In this document: positions 56,780 to 64,000 of the stretch, in pieces
Layout of the letters: the number at the start of each line of letters is the position of its first letter
Position numbering within the stretch: the first letter of the stretch is position 1
NCBI GenBank assembly: GCA_014281115.1
Contig: JACONQ010000017.1
Span: forward strand, 744,001 to 808,000
DNA: 64,000 nucleotides
From: Laburnicola sp. R22_1
Lineage: Eukaryota; Ascomycota; Dothideomycetes; Pleosporales; Didymosphaeriaceae
Direction: 5' to 3'
Made by a program: the position numbers and the translations under genes
The notes under the pieces: model-generated
The model's input: the letters and a program-made list of their open reading frames with translations, nothing else
The model's database searches: none
What the model was told of the DNA's origin: nothing

Positions 56780-57938
56780 TGGCGGAGCGGATGGAGGGGT
56801 TTCTGATGCGATGAAAGATTCCTGGTGACATTGATATGATATTGGGTCGGTTAGAAAACGGAATGATGATTGAAGCGGCGAGCGGATACTTGTAATTGTG
56901 TGTAAGCTTGATGGCATGTAACAAACTTTGCCCACTATGTGCCTGCTGCCAAAGCGATATGCTGTCGCCATACAGTGACTCTAAAGGTCGTACAGGCTAA
57001 ACCTGAATGGAACATCGAATGGAACATGTTCGATTCAAATGCCCGATTCGGCCTAGCGCGCTTACCACAAACGCTACCACATGTGCTCTCAAATAGCGCT
57101 CGTCTATTGCTCACTCACCTTCACTCTTACCAGCCACAAGTTCACTTTTGCTAACACTGTGCAAATTTCATTCTACGCTTTTGCATCTTTAGCAATGAGG
57201 AGCCATGTACGACAAGCTGCACACTTCCCAGGCGCAAGCGCCGATCTGTTCGTACGCCCGTCATGGGCTGCAGCTAGCATGAGGCCGACTTCCACGTCTG
57301 CCAGAGCATTCTCAAGAGAATTGAACTGCCTTTAATCCTACTATTGCACTCAATAGCAACGTCTCAGGTCCCATGTAGCCTGCGACACTGTGCCTAGCGC
57401 ACAATATCAAAACTTAACGCCTATCACTCTTCGCCCGGCACCCAATTTCTATTCAGACAATAGTAAAGCAGCTTTCAGCGCTCTTCACTCTCGCCATGCT
57501 TTGATTTTCTCGAACTCTGATTGGTCGGCGGGGCGGTGGAGCGCCGTCTCTCTTCACTCTCGACAGGGTTATACGGCTGGGAGGACGACTCTATTGTTCA
57601 CTCTCATCGCTCATCGAAGTTCATCCTATTGTCTCAATAGGCACAATAGCAGCTCTCCCAGCCCCCCAGGTATATAAGGCCGCACCCCTCGAGAGCACCC
57701 GTCTCCTTCTTCAGTTCTCTTCTTCTGACCAAATCTTTACTTTCTGATCGTCTCCATTTGTCTACTTTACGATTCTCTCTACTTGTCTACTTTCGATTAC
57801 ACCTTCTTCTACAACTGCATTGCATTGCAGAGCATAGCTTTCAGCTCAGCACAACTCTACTTCCAACAACAACACTACTTTCAACAACTCTTCTCCTTTC
57901 AACAACACCCCTCATTCCAACCTCACTTCGACATCACC
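56780..57938. other. Intergenic, with core promoter of the Lys-rich gene
   Basis: No gene seen. The last 270 bp hold a TATA box (57671) and then a CT-rich and CAACAA-rich leader just before the ATG, typical of a strongly expressed fungal gene. Confidence 0.5.
57671..57679 (+). promoter_or_regulatory. TATA box (TATATAAGG)
   Basis: It lies 268 bp upstream of the ATG at 57939 and is followed by a CT-rich stretch. Confidence 0.5.
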
Positions 57939-59462
57939 ATGTCTCCCGATCAGAAGAAGCTGGCCCCTTCGGGAATCAGGTTGAAGATCAACTTCAAGAC
58001 CGAGCGCATTGAGGTGCTGGGCACCAAGCGCTCCGCCACCGTCTTGGACGTTGACGACCAGGAGCATCCCGCCGACTCCGATGTCGAGGTTGTGTCATCT
58101 GGTGCCTCGAAGAACAAGTCATCTGGTGCTTCGAACAACAAGAAGGTCAAGCTCGAGCAGGTCTCAGAGAATGATCTCGACGCCGCCATGGCTTCCCTCA
58201 GCTCCAAAGAGATTCCTGGGATCCCTCGGCTTTCATTCATCCACTCATTTCAGCTTTCAGAGGTCCCTCAGGTCTCAGACAATGATAGCGACACCGACAG
58301 CGCTTCCTCCAGCACCGAAGAGGTTCCTGAGGTTCCTAAGGTCTCAGAGAATGATCGCGACACCGGCAGCGCTTCCTCCAGCACCGAAGAGGTTGCTGAG
58401 GTCCCTGAGGTCCCTGAGGTCGACGACGATCAGGATGCCAATGAGAACATCATCCTCATGACCGCCAACCTGAAGCGTAAAGATCGCATCGTTGATCCCT
58501 CCAACCCGACCGACGCCGCACTCATCGCAGCCGCTCGCAAAGCCGGAAAATACATCTACGACAGCGATGCTGGCGACCTCGACGAGGATCTAGACACCTC
58601 TACCACCAAGAAGCCCGAGTTGTTCCGCAACGTCAAGTGGGGCCCGGCTGCCTTCGACTATAAGAATGACGCTACCTTTCCCACCGTCCCCTTGTTCACC
58701 AGCTTCGTCCCAGGCCGCTGGGAGCGCATGCAGAACGGCAACATTCGCGATCAGAAGCGCAAGTTGCTTGTCAAGCTGAAGACGCCCGACGGCAAGAAGC
58801 TCATCTTCAAGAACCCGCCGCCGAAGGACTGGAACGACCAGACGGCCATCACTTCCCTCAACAAGCGCATCTCCCAGCAGATTCGCCGCAACACCAACGT
58901 TCGTTTCCGCTTGGAAGTCGAGAGCTACGTCGAGGAGGAGCGTGAGTGGATCATGGCCCACCTCAAGGACGGCAAGCCTACCAATGGCTGGAAGGCGTTC
59001 GTCGCCGAGTTCAACGTCATGTTTGCTGGCAAGGTCTTGGATGGCTATGAGGACCCGCGTCCAGTGCGAAGCCACTCCAGCTTGACCAAGGAGGTAGAGC
59101 GATTTGGCAAGGACTTCTACCAGAAGGGTCTGGTGCCCGTCACCAAGGCGGCGAAGGTTGCTGAGGCCAAGAAGGAGACCAAGGCCAAGAAAGAGTCCAA
59201 GGCCAAGAAGGTCGAGGGCAAGCAGGTTGATCAGGACGAGCAGGCTGAGCAGGTCAAGCAGGTTAAGAAAGTCAAGCAGACCAAGCAGACCAAGAAGGTC
59301 GACAAGCTCAAGCAGGTCAAGGAGGCCAAGGTCGAGAAGACCAAGCAGGTCAAGAAGGGCACCAAGGGCAAGAAGGGCACCAAGGGCAAGAAGGACACCA
59401 AGGGCAAGAAGGACACCAAGGGCAAGAAGGACACCAAGGGCAAGAAGGCCGTGAAGGCTTAA
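57939..59462 (+). CDS. Lys-rich protein with SANT/Myb-like domain
   Basis: Single exon of 507 aa from ATG 57939 (in-frame upstream codons lack an ATG and look like leader). The N-terminal third is acidic, with two near-identical copies of a block ending DxxSASSSTEEV (about 58280-58400). The middle (about residues 220-400) carries a domain with W-N-D-Q, an E-E-E-R-E-W core and FNVMFAGKVL then RSHSSL, resembling the SANT/Myb-like domain of the next gene. The last 100 residues are Lys-rich repeats (GKKDTKGKK units), like histone-H1-type tails, suggesting nuclear nucleic-acid binding. I do not recognise a named family. Expression may be high, judging from the TATA box and leader. Confidence 0.75.
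   Translation: MSPDQKKLAPSGIRLKINFKTERIEVLGTKRSATVLDVDDQEHPADSDVEVVSSGASKNKSSGASNNKKVKLEQVSENDLDAAMASLSSKEIPGIPRLSFIHSFQLSEVPQVSDNDSDTDSASSSTEEVPEVPKVSENDRDTGSASSSTEEVAEVPEVPEVDDDQDANENIILMTANLKRKDRIVDPSNPTDAALIAAARKAGKYIYDSDAGDLDEDLDTSTTKKPELFRNVKWGPAAFDYKNDATFPTVPLFTSFVPGRWERMQNGNIRDQKRKLLVKLKTPDGKKLIFKNPPPKDWNDQTAITSLNKRISQQIRRNTNVRFRLEVESYVEEEREWIMAHLKDGKPTNGWKAFVAEFNVMFAGKVLDGYEDPRPVRSHSSLTKEVERFGKDFYQKGLVPVTKAAKVAEAKKETKAKKESKAKKVEGKQVDQDEQAEQVKQVKKVKQTKQTKKVDKLKQVKEAKVEKTKQVKKGTKGKKGTKGKKDTKGKKDTKGKKDTKGKKAVKA
59355..59455 (+). repeat. Tandem Lys-codon repeats in the coding region
   Basis: About five units of 18 bp (GGCAAGAAGG.CACCAA type) encode GKKxTK repeats at the protein C-terminus. 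Confidence 0.7.
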
Positions 59463-59973
59463 GATGGGTGAGGTGATATGGTGTTGAGGCTGGACCTCAC
59501 ATCGCTTCGAGCATGATGAAAATTTGCTAACTGGTTTCTTTACCATAGTATGTGCACATCACTTCTGGATAGGTAGCACATCAGATGCAAATTATACTTT
59601 TTCTTCATGATATTTGCTTGTGTCTGGGTGTTTGCAGCATTATGCATTCATTCATCCACATGCGTTTATGGTCACGCAGCCTATTATAGATTGTGAGACT
59701 CGACAACGCAAACGTCGCGTTTTACCATATTCACCTTTGAATGCAACCACGTGCATTGTGAAATATAACGTGGACACACAAGAATGATGAATATATAAAT
59801 CGGATTGAAACGACCCTACCGGCAGCGTCTTTCACACCCGCACACCTAAGCCCCTCCGTATATAAATCCCTTAGATCACTTTTCAAAAAGAAACACCCGC
59901 ACACCCCAGCAGCAACCCATTTCAACCTCTACCAATTCTCAACCCGTTCTGCTCTGCGTTAGCACACCGAAAG
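59463..59973. other. Intergenic, with core promoter of next gene
   Basis: A 511-bp gap between two plus-strand related genes. TATA box at 59859. No other feature was recognised. Confidence 0.5.
59859..59866 (+). promoter_or_regulatory. TATA box (TATATAAA)
   Basis: It lies 115 bp upstream of the ATG at 59974. Confidence 0.55.
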
Positions 59974-61482
59974 ATGCAAGCTGAAGTCGAAGACCAGACC
60001 TGCGCACCTGCAGCACAACCGCCCACTACTGACGACATTGACACCGTTCCCCGAAAGCGAGCCAGATTTTGGAAAGTTCGCCAATACGATGAGGCTGAAT
60101 ATCTGGAAGAACTTGCGCAGTTGATGGGTGTGCCAACCCAGGGCTACTTGACCGCCCAAGGATGGCATTCAATCAACGATCCGGGTCGCTATCCCACTGC
60201 TTCAGGGTGGCATTCGATCAATAACCCCAACGTTCAGCAGGAGGATCATACGCCGTATTTAGGCAGCGATACAGGCTTGTACAAGGCAGTAGAAGGGCAA
60301 GAAGAGGCAGACGCAATTGACAATAGTGGAGGACTAGATCCCAAATACTTCGATCCAGCGTACGTTTTAGAGCACGAGTACATTGGCAGATATGGACATG
60401 GACCCCCCCGGGGACATAACTTCGTTGTTGACGAAGATGATGATGGAGAGGAGGGCAGCCAGCACCTAAGCGTCCACCGACCTGCGAACCGGACTACCGC
60501 ATTGGCGATGAAACCAATGCTCCCAAAGCCCAGACAGAAGGAACGGACACATAACGAGGAACCTGATACCATCGAAAGCTCGAGCGGTCCATTTAAAGCA
60601 GACTTCATCGAAGCCAACGATGCGGCACCGTCTAGTCCTCCGCCAGGCGCAGACAGCCAAACAGCAACCGAGCAGATCAAAGAAGGCGAATGGGAGCTCG
60701 TCAGCGACGACGAATCAGCACCCAAAATAAGTCAGCCCTCACTTTCCAAACTCAAGATCCACCTCCGCGAGATAGCCACGGGAAAAGAAGCGACCTTCGA
60801 ATACAGAGAGGGCCGGGATATCGATTGGGATTGCAAGAAAACCGTGCACGCCCTCGCGCAGTGGCGACGCCGGATTCTTCTCCGGCACGGCTTCCCAAAG
60901 AAGCACCCTACCACGACCTGGACGTCAGATGAAGACGCGTGGTTGGTTTTGTTCTTCGCGAAGATGAAGGCCGCGATGGAGGGGGGCAAGAGTATCGAGA
61001 TTCCCAGTGCCGCCATGGTGGCCGATGCTTTTAATGCGTTTTTCGTGGGGAAGGTGCTGAAGGATGCGAAAGGGAACGATACCCCGGCACGTGTTCCGCG
61101 GCTGCATACTTCTATACAAGGGAAGTATGATCGGAAGAACTCGGAGCTTGTCGCGTTGCGGATGGAAGTCATGAAAATGGTGGAGAATAATGGGGTGGAT
61201 GGGCATCTGTATATTCCTGTTATTACGGATGACGAGCTGCGACGGTATCGGGAAGATGAGAGTGATGTCGTGGTGGATGATCCTGCGGATGAGGGGAAGA
61301 ATGCAGCGTTCAATATACTGGGTTCGGCGATGAAGCAAACGGAGGATCTTCTACGGATGGCACGGAAACGGAAACGAGACCCATCTGAGGTGGGATGGAC
61401 TGAAGACAGGAGTAAGATGGCCAAGTTAGAGGCACAGGATGAGGCGAAGGAGACGAAAGGACTGAGCGATCAGGAGATGTGA
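59974..61482 (+). CDS. SANT/Myb-like domain protein, neighbour paralog
   Basis: Single exon of 502 aa from ATG 59974. The N-terminus has two copies of GWHSIN(D/N)P within 25 residues (about 60-85). The middle is acidic and disordered. Residues about 270-400 hold the shared domain: DWDCKKTVHALAQWRRR, TTWTSDEDAWLVLFFAK (SANT-like W and acidic pattern), FNAFFVGKVL and PRLHTSIQGKYDRKN. The same order of landmarks occurs in the upstream gene, so the pair probably arose by tandem duplication and diverged strongly. The C-terminus is basic (MARKRKRDPSE), a likely nuclear signal. The family name is unknown to me, and a DNA- or chromatin-linked role is inference. Confidence 0.75.
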   Translation: MQAEVEDQTCAPAAQPPTTDDIDTVPRKRARFWKVRQYDEAEYLEELAQLMGVPTQGYLTAQGWHSINDPGRYPTASGWHSINNPNVQQEDHTPYLGSDTGLYKAVEGQEEADAIDNSGGLDPKYFDPAYVLEHEYIGRYGHGPPRGHNFVVDEDDDGEEGSQHLSVHRPANRTTALAMKPMLPKPRQKERTHNEEPDTIESSSGPFKADFIEANDAAPSSPPPGADSQTATEQIKEGEWELVSDDESAPKISQPSLSKLKIHLREIATGKEATFEYREGRDIDWDCKKTVHALAQWRRRILLRHGFPKKHPTTTWTSDEDAWLVLFFAKMKAAMEGGKSIEIPSAAMVADAFNAFFVGKVLKDAKGNDTPARVPRLHTSIQGKYDRKNSELVALRMEVMKMVENNGVDGHLYIPVITDDELRRYREDESDVVVDDPADEGKNAAFNILGSAMKQTEDLLRMARKRKRDPSEVGWTEDRSKMAKLEAQDEAKETKGLSDQEM

Positions 61483-61704
61483 ATAAATGCGTCTCGCCTT
61501 ATCACGGCTTTCGTACCGTTGTTTGCAAAGAGGGAGACTTCTGGAAAAAACCGCCTGGTAGTTCCCTCCGTAGAGTTCCTCTAGACGCATCTTATCCAAG
61601 CGGTGCATGCAATTCCATCAAACAAAGCAGACAGAAAACCTGCAACCATTGAACACTTCCCGGGCTGACAATCTATAAATCCCATAAACAAGCGCTTTCA
61701 GAAA

Positions 61705-61720
61705 TGGCTCAGCTCAGCCA
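61705..61720. promoter_or_regulatory. Palindrome TGGCT-N6-AGCCA, copy 1
   Basis: TGGCT, six bases (CAGCTC), AGCCA. Confidence 0.6.
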
Positions 61721-61778
61721 ACTTGCGGCATAGATGGAATGATTTTCTCATGATTCCAAAAGCAGATGAATGCGAGAC

Positions 61779-61794
61779 TGGCTCGCGTAAGCCA
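61779..61794. promoter_or_regulatory. Palindrome TGGCT-N6-AGCCA, copy 2
   Basis: TGGCT, CGCGTA, AGCCA; here the arms extend to GACTGGCT/AGCCAGTC. Confidence 0.65.
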
Positions 61795-61841
61795 GTCATA
61801 AACCACCCACTCTGATAGGTTTGCATCCGCCGCCTAATAGT

Positions 61842-61857
61842 TGGCTCGCCTCAGCCA
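61842..61857. promoter_or_regulatory. Palindrome TGGCT-N6-AGCCA, copy 3
   Basis: TGGCT, CGCCTC, AGCCA; here the arms extend to GTTGGCT/AGCCAAC. Confidence 0.65.
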
Positions 61858-62037
61858 ACAACAACAATGAGCAATTCCTCGGAGATACAGGTGTTCCCGC
61901 CTATAAGCCATTAAACGCAAAATTTGTAAGCGTCGGGTTCATCAACTCAGCCTTGCTATTAGCCAAATGCAATAAAGAATCGACTTCAACACGGTGACCA
62001 GGATACACATATTGCACGAGTAGGTACTGAGAACATG

Positions 62038-62044
62038 TATAAAA
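62038..62044 (+). promoter_or_regulatory. TATA box (TATAAAA)
   Basis: It lies 109 bp upstream of the ATG at 62147 and about 180 bp downstream of the last palindrome. Confidence 0.55.
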
Positions 62045-62146
62045 GGCCTTTCGCAAGCCGCAACACAAGAACACCAGCTCCTTCAACAAATCGTAAAGTT
62101 TTTAACAATCATCCACTTGACAGTCTTTGACCTTTTCATTCATACC

Positions 62147-63144
62147 ATGGCGTCTACTATCCCACCTGTCGTCTTCTGTAAGGGATAAGTAGGGTAGCAA
62201 TTAGGAATGAGAGACTGAGTTGATTGTAACAAGCTGAACAGAGAAACTGCTTAAGTAGCAGAATGGTGATCAGCAACTAGTCTACATCAGGTTGGTGGTA
62301 TCATGTGATATCGTACTCCACACTAACATCTTCATTACTGGTATGTACGATTATTTCGTGTTATTCGATGCACGTGTTATTGTAAAGCCATGCTATGCTA
62401 ATCACTCCCATCCCAGGTGCAAACCAAGGTCTCGGCTTCAGCATTGCCGAGATATTCTCCCAATCCCAAAACCCCTACACAATGCTCATCGGATCCCGCT
62501 CCCAAACCCGCGGCTCAGAAGCCGTCACCAAGCTCCTCAGCACAAAGACAAACGACCAATCCACCCTCTCAACCGTCCAAATCGACGTCACCTCTTCCGA
62601 AAGCATAGTAAACGCCCTCGACAGGATCAGCACCGACTACGGCCGCATCGACATCCTAGTCAACAACGCGGGCATCTTCGGCGCCCCTGGGAAGATGTGG
62701 AACTCGACGGCGCGGCCCGACTGGCGCGCCATCTTCGAAGTCAACGTCTTCGGGGCCATTGAACTCATCGAGCTTGCGTTTACCCTCCTGCGCAAAGCGG
62801 AGTCTCCGCGCGTCATTGTCTCGACTTCCAACATGGGCTCTATCACCATGGTGTCGAAGGGACATGTACCGTGTGGTGCTGTGGGCGCGTATTACAGTTC
62901 GTCCAAGGCGGCTATTAATGCCATGGTCGCTAATTGGAGCCAGCTCCACAAGGATATCAAGTTTTGGGCTGTGTGTCCGGGGTTGGTCGCTACTGAGTTT
63001 GGAGGCGATTTTACGAAGCAGAATGGTCGGGTGCCTAAGGATGCGGCGGATGTTGTGAGGGTGTGTGCTGAGGGAGAGAAGGAAGATGGCGTTGGTCGGG
63101 TAGTCTGGGATCAGGATGGTAAATCTGGTATCTATGATTGGTAG
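62147..63144 (+). CDS. Short-chain dehydrogenase/reductase (SDR)
   Basis: The model is exons 62147-62177, 62281-62340 and 62417-63144, 272 aa in phase. The classical SDR core is complete: TGANQGLG cofactor loop (spanning the last splice), NNAG, catalytic Ser region (VSTSNMGSIT), YSSSK (Tyr-x3-Lys) and the PG motif (CPGLVATEF). It should be an NAD(P)-dependent oxidoreductase of about the usual size. The last intron (GTATGT, GCTAAT, CCCAG) is secure. The 60-nt second exon is doubtful, since it adds about 20 residues before the TGA loop not expected in the family. The promoter is unusually structured, suggesting control by a dedicated dimeric factor. Substrate unknown. Confidence 0.75.
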
Positions 63145-63753
63145 AGTGTGAGATCTTGTGTGCGTTGCACCGTTCTGGGGAAAGAGGTAGTCGGCCTAAG
63201 AATGATAATTTGAGGCCCTGTCGTGAGTCAATACGTTCTCCCGAGTTCCACCGTTATCAGAAGGGCAGGATATTTACTCAATGAAATCAATGTAAATCGC
63301 CTTCTCCAGGCTACTTTCACTTCCTAGCTGTTCATTCTGGAGAATTGCGTGGGGGTTACTTCTCCTAACTAACGAGGAAGAGATTTCCTCTCGATGGGAA
63401 TGTTCTCGCTTCTCGTGCAGGCTGTCAAAAGTTCTTTGCCCAGGTGAACCGGCCTCCACGTGATCAATATCGGATAAGGACAGAGCTCCGCGCCTCGACC
63501 GGCTGACAGAGATGTGAAGTCCCAACAGCTTTGGACGTCTTACTTGTCCAACAATAGACACATAGAACGTCTTCGCAATACTAGAATATTGCGCGTGCTT
63601 GTGGGTGAAGGATGTTAGCCGAGAGGTGCCTGGTGACACACATTCCACATTACGTCAGCAGGCTACAATATCTCCAGAGCCATGTGCGCCTTCCCACCTG
63701 CACCTTTATACGGATTGAAATCAGCGCGCTCGACGCGGTGATAATACAGCGTC
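63145..63753. other. Intergenic, no gene seen
   Basis: About 610 bp between two plus-strand genes. A 124-codon minus-strand open frame here (63274-63648) has no recognisable protein character. Confidence 0.45.
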
Positions 63754-64000
63754 ATGGGGCTAGAAAATCAAGCCCTGGCGCAATTCGATCGCCTTGTCGA
63801 AACAGAAGAACTACTGTGGACGGAGATCAAAGCGCGTCATGTACCATCCACGCCCTTCAACGTAAGCACAATCCCCATCCTCGTGCCAAATCTGACGCGC
63901 AAAGTTCCAATTCCGCGTCGCACCCAGTCTAGCCAAGAAGCCGCAGACGGCCACGCACAAGAAAGTAGACGACGCGTTCGCAGATGACAATCCGAATTTC
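63754..64000 (+). CDS. N-terminal part of an enzyme, possibly ATP adenylyltransferase (Ap4A phosphorylase)
   Basis: Exon 63754-63861 (36 codons from ATG) and exon 63905 to the window edge, joined by a GTAAGC to CGCAAAG intron in phase 0. The protein starts MGLENQALAQFDRLVETEEL and, after the splice, reads FQFRVAPSLAKKP, a pattern like the N-terminal segment of fungal Apa1/Apa2 proteins (hydrophobic-R-x-x-P-x-L-x-K-K-P). Those enzymes split Ap4A with phosphate. The catalytic HxHxH-like region would be outside the window, so the call is weak. The edge truncates it. Confidence 0.4.

Larger units (their letters stand above)
61483..62146. promoter_or_regulatory. Promoter region of the SDR gene
   Basis: This 664-bp region has no gene. 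It holds three palindromes of identical build and a TATA box, listed separately. Confidence 0.55.

Noticed and set aside
61842..61857. Animal NF1-type site TTGGC-N5-GCCAA
   Set aside because: The spacing between the GGC/GCC half-sites does not fit NF1, and fungi lack that factor.
63274..63648. 124-codon minus-strand open frame
   Set aside because: No start context, splice support or recognisable protein character.

Overview
The window is genomic DNA of a filamentous ascomycete (Pezizomycotina, possibly Dothideomycetes; the class is a guess). The evidence is short spliced introns (about 44-75 nt, GT..CTRAY..AG), dense genes on both strands, fungal-type proteins (Rat1, Uso1, Cps1-like, 7TM-RGS), a Copia retrotransposon of ascomycete type and an NRPS siderophore cluster. 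I saw no tRNA or rRNA gene and no CRISPR array. Many genes are spliced; each feature spans start to stop and its exons are given in the evidence.

Layout. 0-8 kb: ordinary genes (partial GNAT, Rieske protein, dynactin p27 subunit, a secreted protein of unknown function, a secreted-looking FMN 2-hydroxy-acid oxidase, a Cys-rich single-pass membrane protein). 8-24 kb: an accessory block with a patatin-like phospholipase, an Hsp70-like ATPase with one apparent frameshift, a broken coiled-coil gene, and a 5.93-kb Copia element with LTRs identical by eye and a 5-bp target duplication, but two amber codons in its integrase core. 24-39 kb: conserved genes (RAT1, USO1, a five-repeat disordered protein, a seven-TM RGS protein, a carboxypeptidase S-like M20 peptidase), with a 140-bp foldback MITE at 34 kb.

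39-57 kb is the most interesting part: a five-gene hydroxamate siderophore cluster made of an NRPS (A-T-C-T-T-C), a full ABC transporter, a divergent SidA-like ornithine N5-monooxygenase, a SidF/SidL-like N5-acyltransferase and a SidI-like acyl-CoA ligase. The likely logic is that ornithine is N-hydroxylated, acylated from a CoA thioester made by the ligase, then assembled by the one adenylation domain used iteratively, and exported or recycled by the ABC protein. Seven exact copies of the iron GATA-repressor site ATCWGATAA lie in three of its intergenic regions, which points to iron control of the cluster.

57-64 kb: two neighbouring, diverged genes sharing a SANT/Myb-like domain, a short-chain dehydrogenase whose promoter holds three evenly built palindromes (TGGCT-N6-AGCCA), and the 5' end of a further gene, possibly an Ap4A phosphorylase.
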